Origin: CAIYTF01 sp963664845
GTDB taxonomy: Bacteria; Bacteroidota; Ignavibacteria; Ignavibacteriales; Ignavibacteriaceae
Length of the DNA: 64,000 bases
NCBI GenBank assembly: GCA_963664845.1
Contig: OY761615.1
Location: 5,084,001 to 5,148,000, forward strand
Reading direction: 5' to 3'
The notes beneath the pieces were generated by a model. It searched no databases and was not told the DNA's origin. It saw only the letters and a program-made list of their open reading frames with translations. Positions 47,521 to 57,400 of this stretch are shown here, in pieces (the first letter of the stretch is position 1; every line of letters begins with the position of its first letter). The position numbers were made by a program, and so were the translations under genes.

Positions 47521-47558
47521 CTGCCGCGGTTCTCTCAAATCGCGGCAGTTTTTTTTTC
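47521..47558 (+). terminator. Orphan plus-strand rho-independent terminator
   Basis: CTGCCGCG pairs with CGCGGCAG (8-bp G+C-rich perfect stem, 12-nt loop) and ten T follow. On this strand there is no confident gene for more than 6 kb upstream, so it suggests an unannotated transcript. On the minus strand the hairpin is not followed by T. Confidence 0.75.
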
Positions 47559-47651
47559 TGCCGTAAGAATACGTAACCCCGGCGCAAAATGAGTGGACAA
47601 CTGTGGTATGTCCAATCAAACAATTCGAATAATAACAATTAATCCGTAGTG

Positions 47652-49190
47652 CTATTTCACCAGTAACATTTTCCGAACCTCGGTGTAAGTGCCGGAAGTA
47701 AGGCGGTAGAAATAGCATCCGCTTGCCAGGTTCTCTTCAGCACCTTTCCCGAAAGCGACCTGATATCGGCCAGCGGGTTTTTCCTCATTGACCAAAGTGG
47801 CAATTTCATTGCCGAGTACATTATAAACCTTTAGTTGTGTTTTTCCGCCGGTCGCCAATTCGTAATTGATAACGGTGGAAGGATTGAACGGATTAGGGTA
47901 GTTCTGCTGAAGATTAAAACCTTTGTCCCTGTTTACAGGCAGTTTACTATCGTTGGGCCCTGTATATTCAAACGCGCCAATGTCCGGTGCAGTGCCAAAG
48001 AAGGGGATGCCTACGTTAACACCAGCATCGATAAATTGACTGTTGAGTGCCAGACGGAAAAACGCATTGTTGGGCAGACTGCCGTCGGCATTCCGCGGAG
48101 CAAGTGCAAGGGCAGTGTCAACGCTTAAAAAATCTGCCTCAGATGGTGTGAAGCCGTTCCAACTGTTCTTTTCGTCAACGTTATTTTTGAATGAATTGAC
48201 TGCCGGCAAAGCGATGCAGTTTTTGAAAGTATGCTGTTCACCGGAATTTACCGGATTGCTGAAATGAAAATTATCGCCTTTGTTCCGGTAAGCAACACAG
48301 TTATACAGGGTTTGCCCATCCGTGTTATTATTCTGATCGTAGCCGCGCCCGGCTCCCGGGGCACCTATCGCATTATCGAACGCAACGCAGTTTCTGACGA
48401 TGTGCCGGGCAGGAATTGAGTTGCCCCCTAATTTGAAGCCATTGCCGTTACCATTGAAGCTGCCAGAAAACCAACTGTCAATTCCATTACGGAAAGCGAA
48501 GCAACTATCTATGATAATTGGACTTGTTGCCACCCAGAAGTCCCAGCCGTCGTCGGAGTTGTTCCAGGCACGGCAGCCGACAAACCTGTTGCCTGTACCC
48601 ATGCCATATTTAGCCGCAAAACCATCGGCGTTGCCGCCAATTGGAGCGTCGTAGTTCATATAGGAGTCGCAATTTTTTACCAGAGTGTTGCTCACATTGG
48701 TTGGGTTTGTCTGTTTTCCAATATTAAGTCCTGCCCAAACGTTATGGTGAAAAGTGCAATTCTCGATGATGTTGTTGCTTCCTGCTATATAGATGCCGAA
48801 ATGTGTTGCGTATCGTTCTTCTATACCTTTGAGGTGATAGTAGGTGCCGCTGAGACTGATACCGTCAATTTTGGTGCCTTCTTTTGAAAAATCCAGAATG
48901 GGAATTTCGCCGGGATAGGCGAAGACGTTAATATAGTTTGTTGCTGAACCGTTTGCTGTCAAGTATAAGGGGGTTGTTCCCATGTCGTATAGTCCACCAC
49001 GGAGATAGAGGGTTCCTCCGTTGCCAACGGCTGTGAGTCCGGCCGGAATAGAGAGAAAAGGAAGTGCGAGAGAGCCGGGGTTTGTGTCCTTTCCGTTCAC
49101 CGGGTCAACATAGAAGGGGCCCGTTTGAGGGAACAAAGCCGTTGTGAAAATGAGGGCAAACAGGGCAAAGAAGCAAACTATGTGTTTCAT
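47652..49190 (-). CDS. PL9-like pectate lyase with type IX sorting domain
   Basis: The 512-residue protein has a signal peptide (KHIVCFFALFALIFTTALF) and a right-handed beta-helix body (~25-410). Family-9 pectate lyase blocks are visible: GGNADGFAAKYGMGTGN, CRAWNNSDDGWDFW (the Ca-binding Asp cluster DDxxD) and NGNGFKLGG, whose Lys is expected to be the catalytic base. It ends in a Por-type sorting domain (LQQNYPNPFNPSTVINYEL to KMLLVK). It should cleave polygalacturonate outside the cell with calcium. It lies on the same strand as the uronate operon but about 1.1 kb upstream of the regulator gene, so it is probably a separate transcription unit. A possible TATATTTA box is at 49235-49242. Confidence 0.87.
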   Translation of the reverse strand: MKHIVCFFALFALIFTTALFPQTGPFYVDPVNGKDTNPGSLALPFLSIPAGLTAVGNGGTLYLRGGLYDMGTTPLYLTANGSATNYINVFAYPGEIPILDFSKEGTKIDGISLSGTYYHLKGIEERYATHFGIYIAGSNNIIENCTFHHNVWAGLNIGKQTNPTNVSNTLVKNCDSYMNYDAPIGGNADGFAAKYGMGTGNRFVGCRAWNNSDDGWDFWVATSPIIIDSCFAFRNGIDSWFSGSFNGNGNGFKLGGNSIPARHIVRNCVAFDNAIGAPGAGRGYDQNNNTDGQTLYNCVAYRNKGDNFHFSNPVNSGEQHTFKNCIALPAVNSFKNNVDEKNSWNGFTPSEADFLSVDTALALAPRNADGSLPNNAFFRLALNSQFIDAGVNVGIPFFGTAPDIGAFEYTGPNDSKLPVNRDKGFNLQQNYPNPFNPSTVINYELATGGKTQLKVYNVLGNEIATLVNEEKPAGRYQVAFGKGAEENLASGCYFYRLTSGTYTEVRKMLLVK

Positions 49191-49614
49191 GGGTATTGGT
49201 CAGCTGTATTTCAGGAATTGGTTACTTAAACGCTTAAATATAGGGAAAAAGGGGGAATTGACCTATTAACGGTTAAAAGCACCGAGCTAAATCAGCATTT
49301 TCATCCCTGCAATAAACCCCAATCACCACTGTAAAAAGAATTAGAGATATTTTCATATTTAATGGTTATAAGGGGGTTAAATCTTTATAGAGATTGTTCT
49401 AAGAACGAAGGATTAATTATAAAAATGAACAATCGCTCGAACTTTCATCCGTTGGGTATTTTTGATGGTTTAGGTTGTCATATTGAAAGAACAGACTTAT
49501 GGGTTAGAAAGCACCGTGACAGGATGATCATCTCTACGTTGGTTCACATGCCCGTTTGTCAATAATTAAGGTTATATTGGGGTTGGTATATTTTATAATA
49601 TTAAGGATCAATTA
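49191..49614. other. Divergent intergenic region between PL9 and the helicase gene
   Basis: It separates the minus-strand lyase gene and the plus-strand helicase gene and must contain both promoters. A+T-rich stretches include TATATTTA (minus, 49235-49242) and TATATTTTATAATATTAAGG before the helicase. A 67-residue open frame (49362-49565) has no support. Confidence 0.45.
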
Positions 49615-51381
49615 ATGACAAAAATTAGCTTTAAGGAGCTTGAACTATCGAAAGAGATGCACAAGGCGATAGATGACCTCGGGTTTGAGGAAGCAACTCC
49701 TATTCAATCAGAAGCTATTCCAGTTCTACTTTCAGGAAGAGATGTTATCGGGCAGGCGCAAACCGGCACCGGAAAAACCGCCGCATTTGCTATTCCCGCA
49801 ATTGAACAAATAAATGCACACGACTCCAACGTTCAGGCAATTTTTGTGTGCCCCACAAGAGAATTAGCATTACAAGTAGCAGAAGAAACGAAGAAACTGG
49901 CCAAATACAAGAAGGGCCTCTATCTTATCCCCATTTATGGCGGACAGTCCTATGAACGTCAGTTCCATGCTCTGGAAAAAGGCGTGCAAATTGTCATCGG
50001 AACTCCGGGACGTATCATCGATCATATTAACCGCGGTACTCTTAAACTGGACCACGTTAAATTTGTTGTGCTTGATGAAGCCGACGTTATGCTTGACATG
50101 GGTTTCCGCGATGATATAGAAGAAATTCTGAAACTGACACCGAAGGAACGCCAGACCATGATGTTCTCGGCCACCATGCCGAAACCAATTCTGGAGCTTA
50201 CCAAACGGTATCAGAAAGACGTCGTTCACATCAAAATCACCCATGCGGCTGTAACGGTTCCCCAAACTGAGCAAGTCTATTTTGAGATGAAGCCGAGAGA
50301 AAAACTGGAGGCTTTAACCAACGTTATCGATATGCATAATCTTAAACTGGCACTGGTGTTTGCCAATACCAAGCGTCAGGTTGATGAGCTGGTTGAACAT
50401 TTGCAGGCACGCGGAGTGCTGGCAGACGGAATGCACGGTGACATGAAACAGCAGGTACGCGAAAAAGTGCTTTCAAAGTTCAAACGCGGCGGTATTGAAA
50501 TTTTGGTTGCAACAGATGTGGCTGCACGCGGCATTGACGTTGAGAACGTTGATGCAGTATTCAACTATGATATGCCACAGGATGTGGAGTCCTATGTGCA
50601 CCGTATCGGCAGAACCGGCAGAGCAGGTGCCTCAGGCAAAGCTTTCTCCTTTGTGACCGGAAAAGAAATACTCAGATTAAAAGACATCGAACGGTTTATT
50701 AAAATGCGTATCAAGAGAGAACAAATTCCTTCATACAAAGACATAGATGAAATTCGTGAAAATAATTTCCTTGAAGGCGTAAAGAAAATTATTGAAGCGG
50801 GAAATCTTGAAGAATACTACACTATCATCGCAAAACTGACCGAAGAAGACTGTACGTCATTGGACGTCGCTGCTGCCTTGCTCAAAATGCGGATGACAGC
50901 CGATAAGAAAAAACTTACCAAGAAACCGCGCGAAGAACGCAGCGAGTTTACTGACGACCGCAGCGAACGTCGTGGTGACAGAGGTGACAGAGGTGACAGA
51001 CGCGATGACCGCCGTGGAGACCGCAGAGATGACCGCCGCAGTGACGATCGTCGTGAGGGTGGCCGTGACCGGTTTGAAGAGAAACGCGAGCGCCGTCCTG
51101 AACGCAGAGAGTCAGCGGAGAGGAGAAATCCACAGAGCGACGATACTGTTGAAATATTCCTTAATGTTGGCAAAAAAGACAAAATGCGTCCGGGAGATAT
51201 TCTTGGTGCAGTTGCCGGTGAATCGGGAGTTTCCGGAAAACTGATCGGTGATATTATTCTTCACGATGCATATACACTGGTAACCGTGCCCGCAGAATAT
51301 GCAAATGACATTGTAGATTCATTGGATGGTATAACCATGCGCCGCAAAAAGATCCATGCGAAGGTTGCACAGGATAAATAG
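49615..51381 (+). CDS. DEAD-box ATP-dependent RNA helicase with DbpA-like RNA-binding domain
   Basis: The 588-residue helicase has all motifs: the Q motif (GFEEATPIQSEAIP), I AQTGTGKT, Ia PTRELA, Ib TPGR, II VLDEADVMLDMGF, III SAT, and VI HRIGRTGRAG. A strongly charged linker at ~435-510 is built of Arg/Asp/Gly repeats (RGDRGDRRDDRRGDRR). After it, a C-terminal ~75-residue DbpA-type RNA-binding fold is seen (VEIFLNVGKKDKMRPGDILG). Proteins of this DeaD/CshA type unwind structured RNA in ribosome assembly and mRNA decay, often at low temperature. AAGGATCAATT precedes the start. It is a single-gene unit with its own terminator. Confidence 0.94.
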   Translation: MTKISFKELELSKEMHKAIDDLGFEEATPIQSEAIPVLLSGRDVIGQAQTGTGKTAAFAIPAIEQINAHDSNVQAIFVCPTRELALQVAEETKKLAKYKKGLYLIPIYGGQSYERQFHALEKGVQIVIGTPGRIIDHINRGTLKLDHVKFVVLDEADVMLDMGFRDDIEEILKLTPKERQTMMFSATMPKPILELTKRYQKDVVHIKITHAAVTVPQTEQVYFEMKPREKLEALTNVIDMHNLKLALVFANTKRQVDELVEHLQARGVLADGMHGDMKQQVREKVLSKFKRGGIEILVATDVAARGIDVENVDAVFNYDMPQDVESYVHRIGRTGRAGASGKAFSFVTGKEILRLKDIERFIKMRIKREQIPSYKDIDEIRENNFLEGVKKIIEAGNLEEYYTIIAKLTEEDCTSLDVAAALLKMRMTADKKKLTKKPREERSEFTDDRSERRGDRGDRGDRRDDRRGDRRDDRRSDDRREGGRDRFEEKRERRPERRESAERRNPQSDDTVEIFLNVGKKDKMRPGDILGAVAGESGVSGKLIGDIILHDAYTLVTVPAEYANDIVDSLDGITMRRKKIHAKVAQDK

Positions 51382-51799
51382 TATCCTTTTGCCATAATGC
51401 CAGGTTTGGCCACAAAATGTGTTTGAACTTGCAGGTCTTGTTCACAAAATGCTCTGATATATGTTAGAGCATTTTTTTTTGTGCGAATTGATTGGGGCTG
51501 CCGGGCATGATTTGTTTTTAATCTTTTGAAAACGGATGTGGCGATCCCGTAAGACTGGAAGGTACAAGGCCCGCCGAGGCGGGACGCGGATTGAAACGGA
51601 TATTCACAGATATGAAAAGCCCGATTGAGCTTTTAGGAGGCCCACAAGCCAGTGAAAGGTTTTTCCAGACCAGGAGAAGAGACGGCGCAAGCGGCTAAGT
51701 TTGTTGAAGCTGCAATTTGTTCGACATCGAAAATTTATTTATACTTATTCTTTAAATTCAGTAACTAAGACTATCATTGCTCAGGATTAAAAATATATA
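51382..51799. other. Intergenic region before the methyltransferase/MTHFR gene
   Basis: After the terminator, the region has a CCCGCC-GA-GGCGGG palindrome (about 51570-51583), followed by text such as CGGATTGAAACGGATATTCA, which reads like a decayed interspersed repeat. Several short stems follow (AAAAGC/GCTTTT near 51617-51635). I do not recognise a SAM, cobalamin or THF riboswitch in it. Confidence 0.4.
51449..51480 (+). terminator. Rho-independent terminator after the helicase gene
   Basis: AATGCTCT (51449-51456) pairs with AGAGCATT (51466-51473), and nine T run from 51472. It lies about 68 nt after the stop. Confidence 0.88.
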
Positions 51800-53629
51800 A
51801 TGAAATCATTCAGAGAACGGCTCGGAAATGAAGTAATCGTCTTCGACGGTGGAACCGGCACCTACCTTTATGAAAAAGGGATTTATATTAATCGTTGTTT
51901 CGAGGAATTGAATCTGGTTAATCCGGATTTGATAATGGAAGTACACCGGGATTATTTGAATGCAGGCGCAGACGTGCTTGAAACCAACACGTTTGGAGCC
52001 AACCGTTTTAAACTTGCACCTCACGGACTGGATGAAAAGCTGTATGAAATTAATTTGAAGGGCGCCCAATTAGCCAAAGCTGTTGCCAAAGATATGGCGC
52101 TTGTTGCAGGTTCCGTTGGTCCGCTTGATGTGCAGATTGAACCTCTCGGTAAAATTTCCTTTGATGAAGCGAAAGATTTCTTCAAAGAACAAATTCAGGG
52201 ATTGCTGGATGGCGGGGTTGATCTTATTCTGCTTGAATCATTTGTTTTGGAAGATGAGATGATACAGGCTATCCGCGCGGCACAGGAGATTGATCCGAAT
52301 GTTACCATTCTTGCTCAGATGACCATCAATGAGGCTGGTACACTTTTAAGCGGAGCGCCACTTACCAGGTTTGTTGAAAAGCTTAAGAATTATAAAGTTG
52401 ATGCGATAGGTCTCAACTGTTCTGTCGGACCCAAGCTAATGCTGGACGCACTTGAAGAACTGCGTGACTTGACTGATTTGCCACTTTCCGTGCAACCCAA
52501 TGCAGGTGTACCACAAAGCATTGGCGGCAGGAATATCTATTTGACATCGCCAGAGTATCTGGCAGAATATGCAAAACGTTTCATACAGACGGGCGCAGCA
52601 ATTGTGGGCGGCTGCTGCGGAACAAACCCAACGCATATACGTGCCATACGCAGAGCAGTTCAGGCTCTTCAACCGTCGAAACGCATACACATTGATTCGC
52701 CAATGCTGAAGATTGAAGCTCCTGCTGAAGTGGTGCCCTATAAGCTGGCTGATAAATCCCGGCTGGCCCATAAATTGGCCTCGAAAGAATTTGTTACTTT
52801 GGTTGAGCTGGTATCTCCCAAAGGTGTTTCACCTGTAAGAGAACTTGATAAAGCGAGAAAGTTATTTTTCCATGGAATTGATGCCATCAATATCCCGGAC
52901 GGACCCCGTGCCTCGGCACGTATGTCGGCGCTGGCAATGGCAGTAATGATCCAGAAAGAAATTGGAATAGAAGCAGTACTTCATATTGCCTGCCGCGACC
53001 GTAATGTTATCGGCATGCAATCGGATCTGCTGGGTGCCTGGGCGCTTGGTATTAGAAACATTCTCGCAATCACGGGTGATCCTCCAAAACTGGGAAATTA
53101 CCCGGATGCAACGGCGGTGTTTGATGTTGATGCAATTGGTCTGACAAATTTAGCTTCACGTCTGAATCATGGGCTTGATCTGGCAGGTAACCCGATAGGG
53201 GACCCGACAGGATTTTCAGTGGCGGTGGGAGTGAATCCCGGTGCCATAAATCTGGATGAAGAACTCCGCCGCCTTGATTGGAAGATTGAAGCCGGTGCAG
53301 AGTATATGATAACGCAGCCGGTGTTTGATATCAGAATACTTGAAAGCTTCATGAAACGGATTGAGCACATAAAGATTCCCCTTATTTGCGGCATCTGGCC
53401 GTTGGTTTCTTTCCGCAACGCAGAATTTATGAACAATGAAGTTCCCGGTGCATCAGTACCTGAAGCCATTCTCGAGAGAATGAAAAAAACCACTACCAAG
53501 GAAGAAGGATTTGCCGAAGGCTTGAAGATTGCACAGGAAACGTTCCATTATATTAAATCCGAAGTTGCGGGTGTGCAGCTGGCTGCACCATTGGGCCGCA
53601 TTGACGCCGTGTTTGAAATTCTGAGCTGA
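51800..53629 (+). CDS. Bifunctional homocysteine S-methyltransferase / methylenetetrahydrofolate reductase
   Basis: The 609-residue fusion resembles Bacillus YitJ. Residues 1-~290 are a Zn-dependent homocysteine S-methyltransferase (FDGGTGTYLYEKG, LETNTFGANRFKL). Its Cys ligands are visible in GLNCSVGP and GGCCGTNPTHI. Residues ~320-609 are a TIM-barrel MTHFR (FVTLVELVSPKGVSP, NILAITGDPP, MITQPVFDIRILE, PLICGIWPLVS). The first part would make methionine and the second 5-methyl-THF from methylene-THF. As there is no cobalamin or SAM-activation domain, the methyl donor of the first half may be S-methylmethionine, SAM or methyl-THF. It is monocistronic, with a strong terminator. Confidence 0.92.
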   Translation: MKSFRERLGNEVIVFDGGTGTYLYEKGIYINRCFEELNLVNPDLIMEVHRDYLNAGADVLETNTFGANRFKLAPHGLDEKLYEINLKGAQLAKAVAKDMALVAGSVGPLDVQIEPLGKISFDEAKDFFKEQIQGLLDGGVDLILLESFVLEDEMIQAIRAAQEIDPNVTILAQMTINEAGTLLSGAPLTRFVEKLKNYKVDAIGLNCSVGPKLMLDALEELRDLTDLPLSVQPNAGVPQSIGGRNIYLTSPEYLAEYAKRFIQTGAAIVGGCCGTNPTHIRAIRRAVQALQPSKRIHIDSPMLKIEAPAEVVPYKLADKSRLAHKLASKEFVTLVELVSPKGVSPVRELDKARKLFFHGIDAINIPDGPRASARMSALAMAVMIQKEIGIEAVLHIACRDRNVIGMQSDLLGAWALGIRNILAITGDPPKLGNYPDATAVFDVDAIGLTNLASRLNHGLDLAGNPIGDPTGFSVAVGVNPGAINLDEELRRLDWKIEAGAEYMITQPVFDIRILESFMKRIEHIKIPLICGIWPLVSFRNAEFMNNEVPGASVPEAILERMKKTTTKEEGFAEGLKIAQETFHYIKSEVAGVQLAAPLGRIDAVFEILS

Positions 53630-53650
53630 TTAGCTTGCATTATTAAAAGA

Positions 53651-53689
53651 CGCTTTGATTTTTTACAAAGAATCAAAGCGTTTTTTTTT
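53651..53689 (+). terminator. Rho-independent terminator after the methyltransferase/MTHFR gene
   Basis: CGCTTTGATT (53651-53660) pairs with AATCAAAGCG (53671-53680), followed by nine T. It starts 22 nt after the stop. Confidence 0.92.
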
Positions 53690-53818
53690 CGTTACTTTCC
53701 TAAGATTAACTAAACCCTTCGTCCCGACTTTTTGCCATTCATCATATATCCCGTGGAATATTTACTGAATTACAAGACTTTTGATATAACTATTCAGAGA
53801 ATATAGAAAGTTCAGAAA

Positions 53819-54373
53819 ATGGAGCATATCAAAGGAATGATTAAGGAACTGAGCAAATCTAAAAATAACCGCTTCGGGGTGGCTTTTTATGAGCAGCATA
53901 TACTGATCAATGAGCTCTATAGTCACCGGTTGGCAGATAAGTTGGGGGCAGACAAAGAAGTTCTTTCTCTTGCCGCTTATCTTCATGACATTGCAGTCGT
54001 GAGTGATTTTGACAACCTTGCTGAACATCATTTAATTGGCGCCGAAAAGGCAGGCCACATTCTTGCGACGAAAGGCTATTCAGCTGACATCATTGAAAAA
54101 GTGCAAAGATGTATCGTTTCTCATTCAACACCGGTTGCCATTGGGGAAGGATCACCGGAAGAGGTTTGCTTCTCAAATGCAGACGCCATTACCCAAATTG
54201 TAAATCCTGTATATTGGCTCTATTATGCATTCAGCGTGCGGGGCTTCTCGTATGAGGAGGGAACAAAGTGGTATTTTAAAAGGGTTACTTCTCATTGGGA
54301 ACAATTGATAGATCCTGCAAAGAAATTGATTGAAAAGGAATATCACTGTGTGCTGGAAATGCTTTTACGATAA
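53819..54373 (+). CDS. HD-domain hydrolase
   Basis: The 184-residue single HD domain has His in the first helix (FYEQHILIN), the HD doublet in LAAYLHDIAVV, and later His/Asp in LAEHHLIGAEK, RCIVSHSTP and CFSNADAITQI. The metal-dependent phosphohydrolase centre therefore looks complete. Similar small HD proteins act on nucleotides or phosphorylated small molecules; the substrate cannot be told. It is flanked by a terminator upstream and a convergent gene downstream, so it is a single-gene unit. Confidence 0.85.
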   Translation: MEHIKGMIKELSKSKNNRFGVAFYEQHILINELYSHRLADKLGADKEVLSLAAYLHDIAVVSDFDNLAEHHLIGAEKAGHILATKGYSADIIEKVQRCIVSHSTPVAIGEGSPEEVCFSNADAITQIVNPVYWLYYAFSVRGFSYEEGTKWYFKRVTSHWEQLIDPAKKLIEKEYHCVLEMLLR

Positions 54374-54490
54374 ACTGGCTGGTAATTAATGATCACCATT
54401 TCAAGCGTACCGATATCCTTTGGGCGGCTGAAGGTGATAAACATGATAAGTGTTCTCAAATTCCGGACGCTAAGGTTTTAAGCAGAGGTA

Positions 54491-57400
54491 TCACTTAAGT
54501 ATCCGGTCAGTTTTTCTTAACAGGTAGCTTTTATTCTCATACTTTGGATAGTATGACATCATTGCCATTATGTACTCGATTGTCAATTTGTAATCGTTAG
54601 TGTATGCAGCACTCAGGGCGGCATTATAAATGAACTCAGCAAGATTCAACCCGTTGCCGTTTTTTGCTGAAGCGCTCAGATTGACCTGAGCTTTTTTGGC
54701 ATATATCACGGCCATTTCCGGTTCGCCATTTTTCATATAGGCGTTGGTTATTTCCATCAGGTATCTGGTCTGTGTCAGGCTGTCCAATTCGGGCAGCAGG
54801 GAAACAATCTCTTCAACAAAACGGTCAATATTCTGCCGGCCCATGAAACTGGTTGCCTGGAGTTCCTCTTTAAGTTTATCCGATAGAACAACACTTTTCC
54901 ATATGGGCATTTCACTGAACTTTTTATTGAAATTGTCAATTAACCCTGCTCTTGTTCTGAACGCGGGCAGTTGTTCGGCAGTATACAGTTTATACCTTGT
55001 TGCTGTATAATCAGCAGGGTATTTGTTCAATGCATAACTGCTGAGTGAGTAGGCAAGCTTGTACATGCGTGACACGTGATAGTGAAAAGTAATAGCATTG
55101 TTCAGTTGCGTGCTGTCGGGTTGGTGCCTCTGCACATAGCCTTCACTATATAAGCCTGAATTGAATGACATGTACCGGTCATCCTGTTCAAATATCATTC
55201 CTGCACTTTTCCCCATGTAGAGTGAGCGTGGAGCCCTGAACTCGAGCAAAGGATGCCTTTCAGTATTAATCTCGTCAAACATGGATGTTGCATAGAACCC
55301 GTCAGTACCAAGCATTTGTGTCGAAAGAAACGTAAATGCATTTGAAATTTTGACCTGGGCCAGGTTTCTACTGACCTTTTCGCTTGCCACCTTTGCAATA
55401 AGCTTGTCTTCGTCAATTTTAATTTCTTTCTCTGCCCCAACCATGATAATATCGCCATCGGCGGAATTCCACAATTGTGTATAGGGGAAAACAGATGCAA
55501 AGGTGTTCATTACCAGTCTGACTATATCATTGTCCATTTCATATACATGAAACCATTGAACCATGATGCCGTTTTTCTGCAACTTCGATTTGCACAGCTC
55601 AAAGTATTCTTTCGAAAATAAATTGCCGATGCCTGCAATCCAGGGATTTGAGGGCTCGGAAACTATGACATCAAACAATTTGGGAGAGAGTTTGAGATAG
55701 GTGTGTGCATCCTCAATGTGCATATGCAGGCGTGGATCATTAAGACAGTCATTGTTCTCCTTACTGAAAAAAGGAGCTGCCTCAATCACTTCCTGTGCTA
55801 TTTCAGCGCAATGCACGTTTGCAACCGGATGCGTAAGCACGGATCCAACGGTTACGCCGCTGCCCAGACCGACCACGAACACTTCCTTTGGATCATTGTG
55901 CAGAAGCATAGGGATCTGACCCAGCAGAACCTGCGTTGCCATATCATTTCCGTTGCTGGCATCAGCCTTGCCATTAATGATAAGAACTCTGGTGTGGGTA
56001 GTATCCAAATATTGGACAACACTTACATTTGCATGAGTTCCTTCCTTGTAAAACAGAACCTTTCTGTTTTCCAACATTTTATTGAAATCGGCAAAGGAGG
56101 CGGGAGCAAGGCTGTTGGTTTGCCTGAAAACACTGGCCAGCGTGAGCTTAATATTCCATGAAGGCGTAAAAATTATAATAGCGAGAAAAATGCAGGTCAA
56201 TGTTCCAAGGGAGATTAGTCTGCGTTTAATTCCCCACGTTGGAAGCGAAAACAGCAGCAGGGCAGCTCCGGCAAGATTTACAAACATACCAAGTTCAAAT
56301 GAACCACGCATGCCAAGCCAGGGGATGAAAACCAGCCCGGTTAATATAGATCCCAAAACAGTGCCCAACGTATTGACGGAAAACACTCTGCCAACCGAAG
56401 CTCCAATAGCGTTTTTTTTCTCGGCAACTATACTCACGATCACCGGCAGGGTTATCCCCATGAAGATGGTTGGGATAACAATGGTTAAAAAGCACAGGAT
56501 AAACTCTGCGGCAAGATATATAGTGAACGTGGCATCGTTTTTCTGCATATAGGAAGCAAGCACCCAGATGACATAGAGCAGTCTGTCATAGATAAGCAAT
56601 ACAGGCAAAGTGGAAAGTGCAATGGCAGCTTGGGAAAAAGCAACAACATGAAGTTTGTTCATATTTCTGAACAGTTTGGAAGCTGCAATGATGCTTCCGA
56701 TGGTAATGCCGCTAATGAATGCCATCAGCATGATTGAAAAAGCATAGGTGGATGAACCGAAAACGTGTATGAGTAGTCTGACCCAAACCATCTCATAGAG
56801 CAGTGCAGCAAAACCGGACGTGCCGGCAATCAGAACGACCATAAATGCAAGTTTATCGGACACCGGAGCTGCGTGGTGGTTAACGGATTCATTTTCATCT
56901 GATTCAATTTCCCGGGTATGATCCTTTTGCGTTTTAACCGTAAGAGCAACAATGGCACCTGAAATGCCCAGCGCGAGATTAATGCTGGCGCTGATATAGA
57001 GCGTGTTGTCCAGTCCAAAATAGTTGATAAGGAAGAAACCGGAATAAAGAATACCGAAGACTGCGCCGAGTGAATTCAATCCATAGAGGACAGCCATATC
57101 GCGTTGAGAAGATTTCAGATCATTTATGAATGCTTTGCTTAGTGTCGGGAGTGTTGCTCCCATAGCCATTGTGGGGAGGATGAGGAGGGACACGGCAAGC
57201 ACTGTCCGCACTCCGGTAAATATAAAACCGCCGGTATCCGTGAGGTCTCCTGAGCGGCCAACAGCAACAAATACATTTCCTGCCAAAGAACTCAAAAAAG
57301 GGTAGGCAAAACAATATAACCCGATAAAAAACTCAAGCGAAGAATAGACCAGCAAAGGGTTTTTCAACTTGTCGGCTATTTTGCCTGCAAAGTTATTACC

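Larger units (their letters stand above)
46543..47651. other. Long non-coding gap with operator, palindrome and orphan terminator
   Basis: These 1.1 kb hold no gene I can support firmly. They contain the operator (46563-46573), a perfect CTGTTC-AA-GAACAG palindrome (46861-46874), and a 60-residue open frame (46881-47063) without known similarity. Two AAAGGAGT..AACAT(T/C)AATC direct repeats (about 47369 and 47457) lie before a strong plus-strand terminator (47521-47558). A small plus-strand RNA is possible. Confidence 0.5.

Noticed and set aside
49362..49565. 67-residue open frame upstream of the helicase gene
   Set aside because: No similarity; lies in the divergent promoter region.
51540..51799. 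Possible riboswitch before the methyltransferase/MTHFR gene
   Set aside because: No conserved core of SAM, cobalamin or THF riboswitches could be matched by eye; the text looks like a decayed repeat.
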